Translations under genes and position numbers: made by a program | Shown here: piece after piece, positions 7,379-15,124 of the stretch | Layout: each line of letters starts with the position of its first letter | Numbering within the stretch: the first letter of the stretch is position 1 | Notes under the pieces: model-generated | Databases searched by the model: none | Seen by the model: only the letters and a program-made list of their open reading frames with translations | Told to the model about the DNA's origin: nothing | Source: an uncultured Collinsella sp. | GTDB lineage: Bacteria > Actinomycetota > Coriobacteriia > Coriobacteriales > Coriobacteriaceae | Direction: 5' to 3' | NCBI GenBank assembly: GCA_900756765.1 | Contig: CAAELE010000037.1 | Coordinates: 1 to 35,938, forward strand | DNA: 35,938 bases

Positions 7379-9298
7379 CTACTCCAGCTCAAACGCACCC
7401 GTGTACAGCTGGTAGTAGTACCCGCGCTTGGCAATCAGCTCGTCGTGGTTGCCGCGCTCGATGATGCGACCGTGGTCCAGGCAGATGATCGCGTCGGAGT
7501 TGCGCACGGTGGACAGGCGATGCGCGATGACAAACGTCGTGCGGCCCTCCATGAGCTTGTCCATGCCTGCCTGCACGATAGCCTCGGTGCGGGTGTCGAT
7601 GGAGCTCGTGGCCTCGTCCAGGATCATCGCCGGCGGATCGGCGACGGCGGCGCGCGCGATCGAGATCAGCTGGCGCTGGCCCTGCGACAGCTGGGCGCCG
7701 TTGCCGGTGAGCATGGTGTCGTAGCCGTCGGGCAGGCGGGTGATAAAGTCGTCCGCACCGGCGAGCTTTGCCGCCGCGATGCACTCCTCGTCGGTCGCAT
7801 CCAGGTTGCCGTAGCGGATGTTGTCCATCACGGTGCCGGTGAACAGGTTCACGTCCTGCAGTACCACGCCCAGCGAACGGCGCAGGTCGGACTTGCGAAT
7901 CTTGTTGACGTTGATGCCGTCGTAGCGGATCTTGCCGTCGGCAATGTCATAGAAGCGGTTGATGAGGTTGGTGATGGTCGTCTTGCCCGCACCGGTGGCG
8001 CCGACAAACGCGACCTTCTGGCCCGGCTTGGCAAACACGGACACGCCGTGCAGCACCTCGTGGTCGGGCGTATAGCCAAAGTCGACGTTGTCCATGACCA
8101 GGTCGCCGCGCAGCGGCACATACTCGATCTCGCCGGTTGCACGGTGCGGGTGTTTCCATGCCCACATGCCGGTGTGGTGGTCAGCCTCCTCGAACTCCCA
8201 AGTCTCGGGGTTCACCTGCGCGTTGACGAGCGTCACATAGCCTTCGTCGGCCTCGGGCTTCTCGTCGATGAGCTCAAAGATACGGTCGGCGCCGGCGAGG
8301 CCCATGACCACGGCGTTGATCTGCTGCGAGATCTGGCCGATCTGTCCGCAGAACTGCTTGGTCATGTTGAGGAACGGCACCACGACGGCAATCGACAGCG
8401 CCATGCCCGAGATGCTCAGGTTGGGCACGCCCAGCGCCAGGAAAATGCCGCCGGCAAGGGCCACCAGCACGTAGAGCAAGTTGCCCAGGTTCATAAGGAT
8501 GGGCATGAGGATGTTGGCGTACATGTTGGCCTTCTGTGAGACCTCGAAGAGCTTTTCGTTGCGCTCGTCAAAATCGGCCTCGGCGGCAGACTCGTGGCAG
8601 AACGCCTTGACGACCTTCTGACCGTTCATGACTTCCTCGATATGGCCCTCGACCACGCCGAGCTCGGTCTGCTGCGCAATGAAGAAACGCGCGGAATTGG
8701 AGCCGAGCAGCTTGGTCATAAAGGTCATAAAGGCGACGCCGGCGATGATGACCAGGCACATCCACACGCTGTAGTACAGCATGATAAAGAACACCGTGAC
8801 GATGATGATGATCGTCATGAGCAGGTTGGGCAGCGACTGACTGATCATCTGGCGCAGCGTATCGATGTCGTTGGTGTAGTGGCTCATGATATCGCCGCGC
8901 TGGTGCGTGTCGAAGTAGCGGATCGGCAGGTCCTGCATGCGGTTGAACATCATCTCGCGCAGCTTCTCGAGCGAGCCCTGCGTGACGATAGCCATGGCGC
9001 GGTTCCAGAAGAGCGAGGACAGGACACCGACGCCGTAGATGCAGGCGAGGGTGGTCACGAGCTGTGCAATCTTGGGCTGCGCGGCCCCCCAATCGCCCGA
9101 CTGCCACGATTCGCTAATAATTTGCAGGGCGCTCTGCAGGAAGGTCGCGCCGATGGAGTTGATGATGGCGCAGAGCACCACGCCGGCGACGACGAGGGGC
9201 AAAAGTACGGGGTAGAAGCCAAAGAGCGTCTTGATGAGGCGCGACATGGTGCCGCCCTTACGGTTGAGCGCGCGCTCGGCGGTCGTTGCCTTACTCAT
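7379..9298 (-). CDS. ABC exporter half-transporter with canonical ATPase site (TM288/BmrD-like)
   Basis: The 639-residue protein is an N-terminal six-helix exporter domain fused to an ATP-binding domain. Walker A GATGAGKTT lies near residue 432, signature LSQGQRQL near 536 and Walker B MILDEATSSID near 557 with the catalytic Glu present. A linker insertion of about 45 residues (near 375-420, including HHTGMWAWKHPHRATG) separates the membrane and ATPase domains. With the preceding gene it forms a heterodimeric exporter of the type known for drugs or lipids. The start overlaps the upstream stop as ATGAGTAA (8 nt) and has AAGGAGG in the upstream gene, so translation is coupled. A longer frame exists upstream but lies inside the neighbouring gene. 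Confidence 0.93.
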   Translation of the reverse strand: MSKATTAERALNRKGGTMSRLIKTLFGFYPVLLPLVVAGVVLCAIINSIGATFLQSALQIISESWQSGDWGAAQPKIAQLVTTLACIYGVGVLSSLFWNRAMAIVTQGSLEKLREMMFNRMQDLPIRYFDTHQRGDIMSHYTNDIDTLRQMISQSLPNLLMTIIIIVTVFFIMLYYSVWMCLVIIAGVAFMTFMTKLLGSNSARFFIAQQTELGVVEGHIEEVMNGQKVVKAFCHESAAEADFDERNEKLFEVSQKANMYANILMPILMNLGNLLYVLVALAGGIFLALGVPNLSISGMALSIAVVVPFLNMTKQFCGQIGQISQQINAVVMGLAGADRIFELIDEKPEADEGYVTLVNAQVNPETWEFEEADHHTGMWAWKHPHRATGEIEYVPLRGDLVMDNVDFGYTPDHEVLHGVSVFAKPGQKVAFVGATGAGKTTITNLINRFYDIADGKIRYDGINVNKIRKSDLRRSLGVVLQDVNLFTGTVMDNIRYGNLDATDEECIAAAKLAGADDFITRLPDGYDTMLTGNGAQLSQGQRQLISIARAAVADPPAMILDEATSSIDTRTEAIVQAGMDKLMEGRTTFVIAHRLSTVRNSDAIICLDHGRIIERGNHDELIAKRGYYYQLYTGAFELE

Positions 9299-11105
9299 GT
9301 GCCTCGCCTCCTTCCTGGGTCTGAGCTTGCGTTGCGGATGCCTCGGTGTCGGCCTCGACGGCCCCTTCGCCCTCGGCAGACATCTTGTTTTGCGAGGTAA
9401 AGGTCTCTCGGTAGATCTCGCTCGTCTTGAGCAGCTCTTCGTGGTTGCCGATCTGTGCGATGCGGCCGCCCTCCATGACAATGATGCGGTCTGCGTCCTG
9501 CACGGAGCTGATGCGCTGGGCGATGATGAGCTTGGTCGTGTTGGGCAGATAGCTTGCCAGGCCTGCGCGAATCTTGGCGTCAGTCTTGGTGTCGACGGCG
9601 CTGGTGGAGTCGTCCAGGATCAAGATCTTGGGGCGACGCAACAGGGCGCGTGCAATGCACAGGCGCTGCTTCTGACCGCCCGAAACATTAGAGCCGCCCT
9701 GTTCGATCCAGGTGTCGTAGCCCTTGGGGAAACCGTCGACAAACTCGTCGGCGCAGGCCAGATGCGCTGCCTCGCGGACTTCCTCGTCGGTGGCGTTCGG
9801 GTCGCCCCAACGCAGGTTCTCGGCGATGGTGCCGCTAAACAGCACGTTTTTCTGCAGCACCATGGCGACCTGGTGACGCAGCGCGTCCAGGTCGTAGTCG
9901 CGCACGTCCACGCCGCCCACGCGCACAGCGCCTTCGGTGGTGTCGTACAGGCGGGCGATGAGGTTAACGAGCGTGGACTTGGCCGAGCCGGTGCCGCCGA
10001 TGATGCCGATGGTCTCGCCGCTCGTAATGTGCAGGTCGATATCGTCGAGCGCCTGGCGCTTCGCATGCTTGGAATACTTAAAGCTCACGTGGTCAAAGTC
10101 GATGGAACCGTCGGCAACCTCGAGCACGGGCTCGGCAGGATCGGCGATCGTGGGCTCGGCGGCCAGCACCTCGGCAATGCGGTGTGCCGATTCGTCGGCC
10201 ATGGTCACCATGACAAAGATCATCGACAGCTGCATCAGGCTCATGAGAATCTGGAAACCATAGGTAAAGGTCGAGGAGAGCTGGCCCACGTCGAACAGCG
10301 TGCCCTGGCTCGTGATGATGAGCTTGGAGCCCAGGTAGATGATGACGACAAACGCGCCGTTGACGCAGATGTTCATCATGGGGTTGTTAAAGGCGAGCAG
10401 CTTCTCGGCGCGGGTGAAGTCCATCTGGACGTCGCGCGCGGCGGTCGCGAACTTCTCCTTCTCATAGTCTTCGCGCACATAGCTCTTGACCACGCGCATG
10501 CCGGTGACGTTTTCCTCGACGGACTCGTTAAGGGCGTCGTACTTGTGGAACACGCGCGAGAAGATGGGGCGCACCTTAAAGATGATAAAGAACAGCCCAA
10601 AGCCCAGCAGCGGAATGATGACCAGGTAGACCATGGCGACGCTGCCGCCCATGATAAATGCCATGGTAAAGGCGAAGATCAAGACCAGCGGCGCGCGCAC
10701 GGCGATACGGATGATCATCATAAAGGCCTGCTGCACGTTGTTGATATCGGTGGTCAGGCGCGTGACGAGCGAGGAGCTCGAGAACTCATCGATGTTGGCA
10801 AAGCTGAACGTCTGGATCTTGTAGAACAGGTCGTGACGCAGGTTCTTGGCGAATCCGCAGCTCGCATGGCTGCAGGTGACACCAGCCGCGGCGCCAAAAG
10901 CAAGCGACGTCAGCGCGATGAGCACCAAAAAGCCTGCGGTGGGAAGCATCTCGGCTACGGTGGCACCGTCTTTGATAGCGTCGATCAGGTTGGCGGTGAT
11001 AAATGGAATCAGCATCTCGCAGAGCACCTCGCCAAGCACGAGCAGCGGCGTGGCAACAGTGACTTTCATATAGTCGCGGATGCTTCCCATGAGGGTTTTA
11101 ATCAT
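9291..11105 (-). CDS. ABC exporter half-transporter with degenerate ATPase site (TM287/BmrC-like)
   Basis: This 604-residue fusion of a six-helix membrane domain and an ATPase domain carries Walker A GGTGSAKST near residue 368 and signature VSGGQKQR near 473. Its Walker B is ILILDDSTSAVD near 492, where Asp replaces the catalytic Glu. Asp at that place is characteristic of the non-hydrolytic partner in heterodimeric exporters, and the next gene supplies the canonical partner. The C-terminus is acidic and Glu/Ala/Thr-rich. The start codon overlaps the MarR stop as ATGATTAA. The substrate is unknown; linkage to MarR suggests a toxic compound or antibiotic. Confidence 0.93.
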   Translation of the reverse strand: MIKTLMGSIRDYMKVTVATPLLVLGEVLCEMLIPFITANLIDAIKDGATVAEMLPTAGFLVLIALTSLAFGAAAGVTCSHASCGFAKNLRHDLFYKIQTFSFANIDEFSSSSLVTRLTTDINNVQQAFMMIIRIAVRAPLVLIFAFTMAFIMGGSVAMVYLVIIPLLGFGLFFIIFKVRPIFSRVFHKYDALNESVEENVTGMRVVKSYVREDYEKEKFATAARDVQMDFTRAEKLLAFNNPMMNICVNGAFVVIIYLGSKLIITSQGTLFDVGQLSSTFTYGFQILMSLMQLSMIFVMVTMADESAHRIAEVLAAEPTIADPAEPVLEVADGSIDFDHVSFKYSKHAKRQALDDIDLHITSGETIGIIGGTGSAKSTLVNLIARLYDTTEGAVRVGGVDVRDYDLDALRHQVAMVLQKNVLFSGTIAENLRWGDPNATDEEVREAAHLACADEFVDGFPKGYDTWIEQGGSNVSGGQKQRLCIARALLRRPKILILDDSTSAVDTKTDAKIRAGLASYLPNTTKLIIAQRISSVQDADRIIVMEGGRIAQIGNHEELLKTSEIYRETFTSQNKMSAEGEGAVEADTEASATQAQTQEGGEAHE

Positions 11106-11604
11106 CCAGTTCCTCCCAGGTTACGCGGATTTTATCGAGCATTTCGGCGAGGTCCTCGCGCTCGTCGTGGGTGAGCGCGCTAAAGGCCTGCTCTCTAAAG
11201 CGAATGCGGGCCGCCTGCTCTACGTGGGCCTTTTCCCATCCCGCTTCGGTCAGGCGAATGGTGAGCTGCCGCCGGTCTTTGGGATTGCGGCTGCGCTCGA
11301 TAAGGCCGGCGCATTCGATCTTGGAGAGAATCTCGGAAAGCGAACCGGGCTTAAGATCAAAGTGCAGGCCTAGTTCCTGCTGTGACATCTCGCCGTTTGG
11401 CTGCTTGGCGAGCAAGCAGACGATGGGGGCCTTTCCCGAGGCGCCGCCGCCGTGAAAGTGCAGAAAGTGGCCGCAGAAGCCCAGCCCGTTTAGGATGTGC
11501 TTGGCGAGCGCGTCTGATTGGGACTGTGCCGCGGGCGCGTCTGCGGGTTCATGGGGGTCGCCGCCCGGCGTGTGGGGGCAGAGGCCGATGTGGTCATCGC
11601 ACAT
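11098..11604 (-). CDS. MarR family transcriptional regulator with Cys/His-rich N-terminus
   Basis: The chosen start at 11604 gives 168 residues and has AAAGGAG at ideal spacing; an in-frame ATG 11 codons upstream lies inside the operator. The winged helix-turn-helix spans about residues 73-122 (MSQQELGLHFDLKPGSLSEILSKIE, then wing SRNPKDRRQLTIRLTEAG). The first 63 residues are unusual for MarR, with C2, H5, C9, H11, H18, H36, C44, H46, H49, H51 and C63, suggesting metal or redox sensing. It is the first gene of a three-gene operon with the exporter pair and most likely represses it through the dyad beside its promoter. Confidence 0.9.
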   Translation of the reverse strand: MCDDHIGLCPHTPGGDPHEPADAPAAQSQSDALAKHILNGLGFCGHFLHFHGGGASGKAPIVCLLAKQPNGEMSQQELGLHFDLKPGSLSEILSKIECAGLIERSRNPKDRRQLTIRLTEAGWEKAHVEQAARIRFREQAFSALTHDEREDLAEMLDKIRVTWEELDD

Positions 11605-11620
11605 GGTGTCGCTCCTTTCT

Positions 11621-11683
11621 TTAGTTAGGTAGTGCAATTGTTTTGTGCCTAACTAATTTAGGAGTGCAAGAAATAAATGTCAA
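11621..11683 (-). promoter_or_regulatory. Promoter and dyad operator of the marR-ABC operon
   Basis: On the minus strand TTGACA (11683-11678) is followed after exactly 17 bases by TAAATT (11660-11655). Just downstream a perfect 9-bp inverted repeat, CCTAACTAA (11648-11656) and TTAGTTAGG (11621-11629), brackets the likely start site with an 18-base spacer. A second smaller dyad CCTAA-N5-TTAGG (11648-11662) overlaps the -10. The position is that expected for MarR autorepression. Confidence 0.8.
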
Positions 11684-11700
11684 GGTACCAAACTTATTAA

Positions 11701-11728
11701 GTTACGGCGTTTTACCAAACGCCGTAAC
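11701..11728. repeat. 12-bp hairpin upstream of the marR promoter
   Basis: GTTACGGCGTTT (11701-11712) and its exact complement (11717-11728) flank TACC. It has no clear T-run on either side. It could be a weak terminator, a second protein-binding dyad for the marR promoter, or a repeat. The rest of 11729-11832 shows no supported gene. Confidence 0.5.
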
Positions 11729-11832
11729 CGCTCGATGCTGCAAACGCTCCTAAGCGGCAATCTGATCCCTTGGGGACGAAGGAAAAGGTATCGTTTTGGG
11801 CTGCGATGATGCCTTTCGAAGCGGCCTTGCCA

Positions 11833-11984
11833 AAAACCATGCCTAATTACTACGATGAATCCAGCGTCGCTGACCACAACAGCTGTTTCTGAAAAAACGC
11901 AAGCTATCTACCTGCGGTTTTGTTGGAGAGAAATTCGTTGTGGTTGGAGGCGGGCGGTTAAACGTAGTAAATAGGCATAGTTTT
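11833..11984. repeat. Palindromic intergenic element, copy B
   Basis: This 152-bp element has 22-bp inverted ends (11833-11854 and 11963-11984) matching at 20 of 22 positions. It shares with copy A at 2401 the outer TACTACG boxes, the central GCAAGC and TACCTGCGGTTTT (11909-11921), the following GAAATTCG and the right-hand GGTTAAACGTAGTAA. It lies in the gap between the divergent marR and pyridoxal kinase genes. The two copies are diverged in sequence but keep the palindrome. Confidence 0.75.
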
Positions 11985-12163
11985 GAAATGGCGCTATATG
12001 AGTAGCATCAACTAGGCCGCTATGGAGCAAACAGCCCCCATTTCCGAAACCTTTCCGCAACAATTTGCCCTTCGTACCGCTCGCCTCCGCCCACAACGCC
12101 TCCTGCGCTACACTTAGTCGCACTGTGGCGCTGCGCGCCGCGCCCGAAACAAGGGAGACCTTC

Positions 12164-12988
12164 ATGAAGAATACTCAGCTGCTGCTGATTAACGATATGT
12201 GCGGCTACGGCAAGGTCGCGCTTTCCGCCATGCTGCCGGTGCTGTCGCACATGGGCTACCGTATCCATAACTTGCCGACGGCCCTCGTTTCCGATACGCT
12301 CAACTACCCCAAGTTTTACATCCACGACACCACGGAGTACGTGCGTCAGAGTCTTGCCATCTGGGAGGAGCTCGGCTTTGAGTTCGACGCCATCTCGACC
12401 GGCTTTATCGTGACCGAGGAAGAGACGCGCATCATTTCGGACTTCTGCCACCGTCGCGCGCAAAAGGGCACCAAGGTGTTCGTCGACCCCATCATGGGCG
12501 ACAACGGCAAGCTCTACGCCGGTGTGCCCGAATCCACGATCGGTCTCATGCGCAGCCTGCTCGAGTGCGCCGACTACGCGGTGCCCAACTATACCGAGGC
12601 GTGTCTGCTCACCGATACGCCTATGGCCGAGCAGATTACGGCCGATGAGGCTCGTGCGCTCGTGGACGCCATGCTCGCGCTGGGCGCCAAGTCGGTGGTC
12701 ATTACGAGTGCGAAGGTCGACGGGGCGAGTGCCGTCATCGGCTACGACCATGTGGCGGGAGAGTACTTCACGATTCCCTTTGAGCTGATCCCGGTGTATT
12801 TCCCGGGCACGGGCGATACGTTCTCGTCGGTGCTCGTGGGTCGCGTTATGGCCGGCTGGAGCCTGCAGCGTGCGACGACCGACGCTATGCGTGTGGTGGC
12901 CGAGCTTATCGAGCGCAATGCCGACCAAGAGGACAAGTCGGCCGGTCTTCCCATCGAGGCCTGCCTGGATGTGATCGACCATGAGTAA
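12164..12988 (+). CDS. Pyridoxal/pyridoxamine kinase (PfkB/ribokinase-like)
   Basis: This 274-residue protein starts MKNTQLLLINDMCGYGKVAL behind AAGGGAG. The substrate-side N-terminus, DPIMGDNGKLY near residue 108 and the C-terminal GTGDTFSSVL anion-hole/catalytic motif near 215-224 fit the PdxK/PdxY branch of the ribokinase superfamily. These enzymes phosphorylate vitamin B6 vitamers with ATP in the cytosolic salvage route to pyridoxal phosphate. The frame continues 33 codons upstream, but that part has no ribosome site or conserved sequence. The stop overlaps the start of the next gene as ATGAGTAA. PdxK versus PdxY cannot be settled, so no symbol is given. Confidence 0.88.
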   Translation: MKNTQLLLINDMCGYGKVALSAMLPVLSHMGYRIHNLPTALVSDTLNYPKFYIHDTTEYVRQSLAIWEELGFEFDAISTGFIVTEEETRIISDFCHRRAQKGTKVFVDPIMGDNGKLYAGVPESTIGLMRSLLECADYAVPNYTEACLLTDTPMAEQITADEARALVDAMLALGAKSVVITSAKVDGASAVIGYDHVAGEYFTIPFELIPVYFPGTGDTFSSVLVGRVMAGWSLQRATTDAMRVVAELIERNADQEDKSAGLPIEACLDVIDHE

Positions 12989-13310
12989 CGCCGGCGAGGG
13001 CGGTGCCAAGCCTGTGGGTGGGGGCAAGCCGCTTGGCGCGCCGCGGGGCAAGCGTCCGCGTATCCGCGTGAGCTGCGTGGACCAGCTGGGTGCGTGCCGC
13101 TGCCACCATGGTCACAAGCCGGGCGACGTTTTTGACTTCGACCGCGATCGCGGCAAGATGTGCTCCATGGCCTGCCACGTGGGCTTTCCCTATATTGACA
13201 TTCTGCGCTATGGCGGAACCGTGCCTGGCAACGAGCCTGGTACGGCAAAGTTCTGCTGCCCCGAGGTCGATACGCTGAACGTCTGGCTTGCCGAGATCGT
13301 CGACGAGTAA
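12981..13310 (+). CDS. Small Cys-rich protein, TIGR04076 family-like
   Basis: This 109-residue protein is translationally coupled to the kinase through an 8-nt overlap. After a Gly/Lys/Pro-rich first 28 residues it has seven Cys (32, 39, 41, 61, 65, 92, 93), an HHGH stretch at 42-45 and the segment CSMACHVGFPYIDILRYGG. The Cys spacing and the LRYG segment recall the small uncharacterised TIGR04076 family. The residues could bind a metal or form a redox site. The function is not known, and the kinase linkage does not define it. Confidence 0.75.
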   Translation: MSNAGEGGAKPVGGGKPLGAPRGKRPRIRVSCVDQLGACRCHHGHKPGDVFDFDRDRGKMCSMACHVGFPYIDILRYGGTVPGNEPGTAKFCCPEVDTLNVWLAEIVDE

Positions 13311-13311
13311 C

Positions 13312-13406
13312 CGAGCGAGGATTTTCTCCCGTCGAAATATCGAGCGTGGATTATCTCCCGTTTTGGGCGCAATTTCGCACTCAAAGTGGGAGATAGTCCT
13401 CGCTCG
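13312..13406. repeat. Inverted repeat flanking the ATPase gene, left copy (R1)
   Basis: Two direct 19-bp units (13312-13330 and 13341-13359, core GAGCG.GGATT.TCTCCC) face an inverted unit at 13388-13406. The stem is followed by GATTTGTATGC. A related copy in the same orientation lies at 15013-15076 on the other side of the ATPase gene. It begins one base after the stop of the TIGR04076-like gene and may double as its transcript end. Confidence 0.75.
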
Positions 13407-13490
13407 ATTTGTATGCGAGAATCCCGACCTCACTTATGCCCATGCTTAGGCGCATGCGTCGTTGTTCTATGCGCGAGTAAGCTCAAATTT

Positions 13491-13569
13491 CTGCATTTCA
13501 TCAAATTTCGGTACTAAAAATCTCTGCATTTCATCGATAATAGTCGATATAAATATCTGCATTTCATTT
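13491..13569 (+). promoter_or_regulatory. Three 33-bp-spaced CTGCATTTCAT boxes upstream of the ATPase gene
   Basis: Identical 11-bp boxes CTGCATTTCAT start at 13491, 13524 and 13557, exactly 33 bases apart (about three helical turns), in a visibly AT-rich stretch ending 22 bases before the start codon. TGCATT of box 2 is followed after 17 bases by TATAAA, a plausible promoter whose -35 lies in the box; box 1 similarly precedes TAAAAA. This is the layout of a cooperative operator on one face of the DNA. The boxes also read in frame as repeated CIS peptides, but no ribosome site supports translation there. Confidence 0.65.
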
Positions 13570-13590
13570 ATCGAGGCGATGGGAGAGCTT

Positions 13591-14952
13591 ATGTTGCGCA
13601 GGAAAATCGCTGATGAGCTTGATTGTTGGCAGAGATCCATTGAACGAAAGGCGTTGTTCGTCACGGGTTCTCGCCAAATCGGTAAGAGCTACTCGATTCG
13701 CGAGTTCGGTAAGTCAAACTACGCAACCTATATCGAGCTCAATCTCGCGGAAAATCGCCAGGCAAAAGATGCTCTTCTCGAGGCACGGGATGCCGACGAT
13801 TTCATCAGCAGGGTGACGCTTCTCTCGGGAAAGCCGATAGCACCGGGCAAAACGCTCGTGTTTATCGATGAGGTCCAAGAGGCCCCCGACATCATGACGA
13901 TGGCAAAGTTCCTTGTTGAGGACGGGAGGTGCCGCTGGGCGTTTTCGGGGTCAATGCTCGGGACCCAGTTCAAGGGCGTTAGGTCCTATCCCGTGGGATA
14001 TGTTCACGAGCTTAGGATGTTCCCGCTCGATTTTGAGGAGTTTTGCTGGGCGATCGGGGTGAGCGAGGGAGCTCGCCAAACGATACGCGACGCGTGTATC
14101 AGCGAGAAGCCCATTCCTGATTACATTCACGACGCGATGATGGCAAACTTCAGGACCTATACCGTTGTCGGTGGAATGCCAGAGGTCGTGCAGCGTTTCC
14201 TTGACACGCGGGGCGACCTTGCCTCTGTTCGTCAGCTACAGTCAGAGCTCAACGAACAGTACCGGCGGGATATCTCCAAGTATGCAAGCGGGCGAGCCCT
14301 TCAGGTGCAGAGCATTTACGATCAGCTCCCTATTATGCTCGAGGGCGAAAACAAACGCTTCGTGCTCAATTCCATTGACCCCAAGGCGCATTACGACAAG
14401 TACCAGCGAGATTTTGTCTGGCTTGTCGATGCCGGCGTTGCTCTCAAGGCGGATATCGTAACCGAGCCAAAGTCGCCCCTGCTCAAGACGGCACGGCCAT
14501 CGCAGTTCAAGCTATACCAATCGGATACGGGCATGTTGATGGCGCGCTACCCCGTTGGCGTCGCCCAGGCGGCGTATCTTGATAGCAAGGAACCCAATCT
14601 GGGCGGTATTTACGAAAACGTGGTGGCCCAGCAGCTGGCTGCCCAAAATCGCCAGCTTTACTACTATCAGACAAAGAAGCGCGGCGAAGTGGACTTTGTG
14701 GTCGACGGACCGGATGGAACGGCTGTTCCGATCGAGGTTAAATCGGGTTCCTATTACCACGCGCACGCCGCGCTCGGTCATGTGCTTGATACGGCCGAAT
14801 ATGGCGTAAGGCTTGGGATTGTTTTCTCGAGAGGCAACGTTGAACGCAGCGGAGCTGTTCTTTATTTGCCGCTATATGCGACCTGGGCCCTTTCGGATGT
14901 TTTGGGTGACTCCTGTGCCGAGGGGATAAAGCTGGAGGTCAAGCCGGTCTAG
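13591..14952 (+). CDS. AAA-type ATPase with C-terminal DUF4143 domain
   Basis: From the ATG at 13591 (GGGAG upstream) the protein has 453 residues. Walker A GSRQIGKS is at 26-33 and Walker B LVFIDEVQE near 87-95. A C-terminal DUF4143-like region ends in a PD-(D/E)XK-like pattern: GEVDFVVDG near 365 and PIEVKSG near 380. This architecture is common, often in multiple copies, in gut bacteria and archaea, but its role is not established; mobile or defence-like roles have been suggested. It stands alone between two copies of an inverted repeat, with an AT-rich, boxed promoter unlike its neighbours, consistent with acquisition as a unit. Earlier in-frame starts, including ATG at 13579, have poorer ribosome sites and would run into the boxes. 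Confidence 0.88.
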   Translation: MLRRKIADELDCWQRSIERKALFVTGSRQIGKSYSIREFGKSNYATYIELNLAENRQAKDALLEARDADDFISRVTLLSGKPIAPGKTLVFIDEVQEAPDIMTMAKFLVEDGRCRWAFSGSMLGTQFKGVRSYPVGYVHELRMFPLDFEEFCWAIGVSEGARQTIRDACISEKPIPDYIHDAMMANFRTYTVVGGMPEVVQRFLDTRGDLASVRQLQSELNEQYRRDISKYASGRALQVQSIYDQLPIMLEGENKRFVLNSIDPKAHYDKYQRDFVWLVDAGVALKADIVTEPKSPLLKTARPSQFKLYQSDTGMLMARYPVGVAQAAYLDSKEPNLGGIYENVVAQQLAAQNRQLYYYQTKKRGEVDFVVDGPDGTAVPIEVKSGSYYHAHAALGHVLDTAEYGVRLGIVFSRGNVERSGAVLYLPLYATWALSDVLGDSCAEGIKLEVKPV

Positions 14953-14964
14953 GGACAGTCCCCG

Positions 14965-14995
14965 ATGCGACAAAGGGATAGTGCCTTTGTCGCAT
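14965..14995. repeat. GACAAAG palindrome, copy 2
   Basis: Arms ATGCGACAAAGG (14965-14976) and its exact complement (14984-14995) surround a 7-base loop. It begins 13 bases after the ATPase stop codon. It could help end that transcript, though no T-run follows. Confidence 0.75.
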
Positions 14996-15012
14996 CCGCT
15001 ATCCGAGATAAT

Positions 15013-15076
15013 GAGCGTGGATTTTCTCCCGTCTAGAGCGCACTTGAATGCTCAAAGTGGGAGAAAATCCACGCTC
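15013..15076. repeat. Inverted repeat flanking the ATPase gene, right copy (R2)
   Basis: Perfect 18-bp arms (15013-15030 and 15059-15076, core GCGTGGATTTTCTCCC) flank 28 bases. CTCAAAGTGGGAGA and the trailing CTCGAT.TGTATGC match the left copy at 13312-13406. It lies between convergent genes, the ATPase and the phosphatase. Confidence 0.78.
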
Positions 15077-15124
15077 GATCTGTATGCCGATGGCGTGGCC
15101 CGCGTATCCGCGCCGCCCGAGCGC

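Noticed and set aside
11680..11877. 65-residue minus-strand frame upstream of marR
   Set aside because: It has no family resemblance, overlaps the hairpin at 11701 and the edge of palindromic element B, and has no good ribosome site.
13491..13569. CRISPR array
   Set aside because: The repeated box is only 11 bases with 22-base gaps and three copies. There is no long repeat, no cas gene, and the position suits a promoter.
13462..13590. N-terminal extension of the ATPase through the 33-bp repeats
   Set aside because: The frame is open, but it has no ribosome site, is rich in Cys/Ile/Ser unlike ATPase starts, and a well-placed GGGAG precedes the ATG at 13591.
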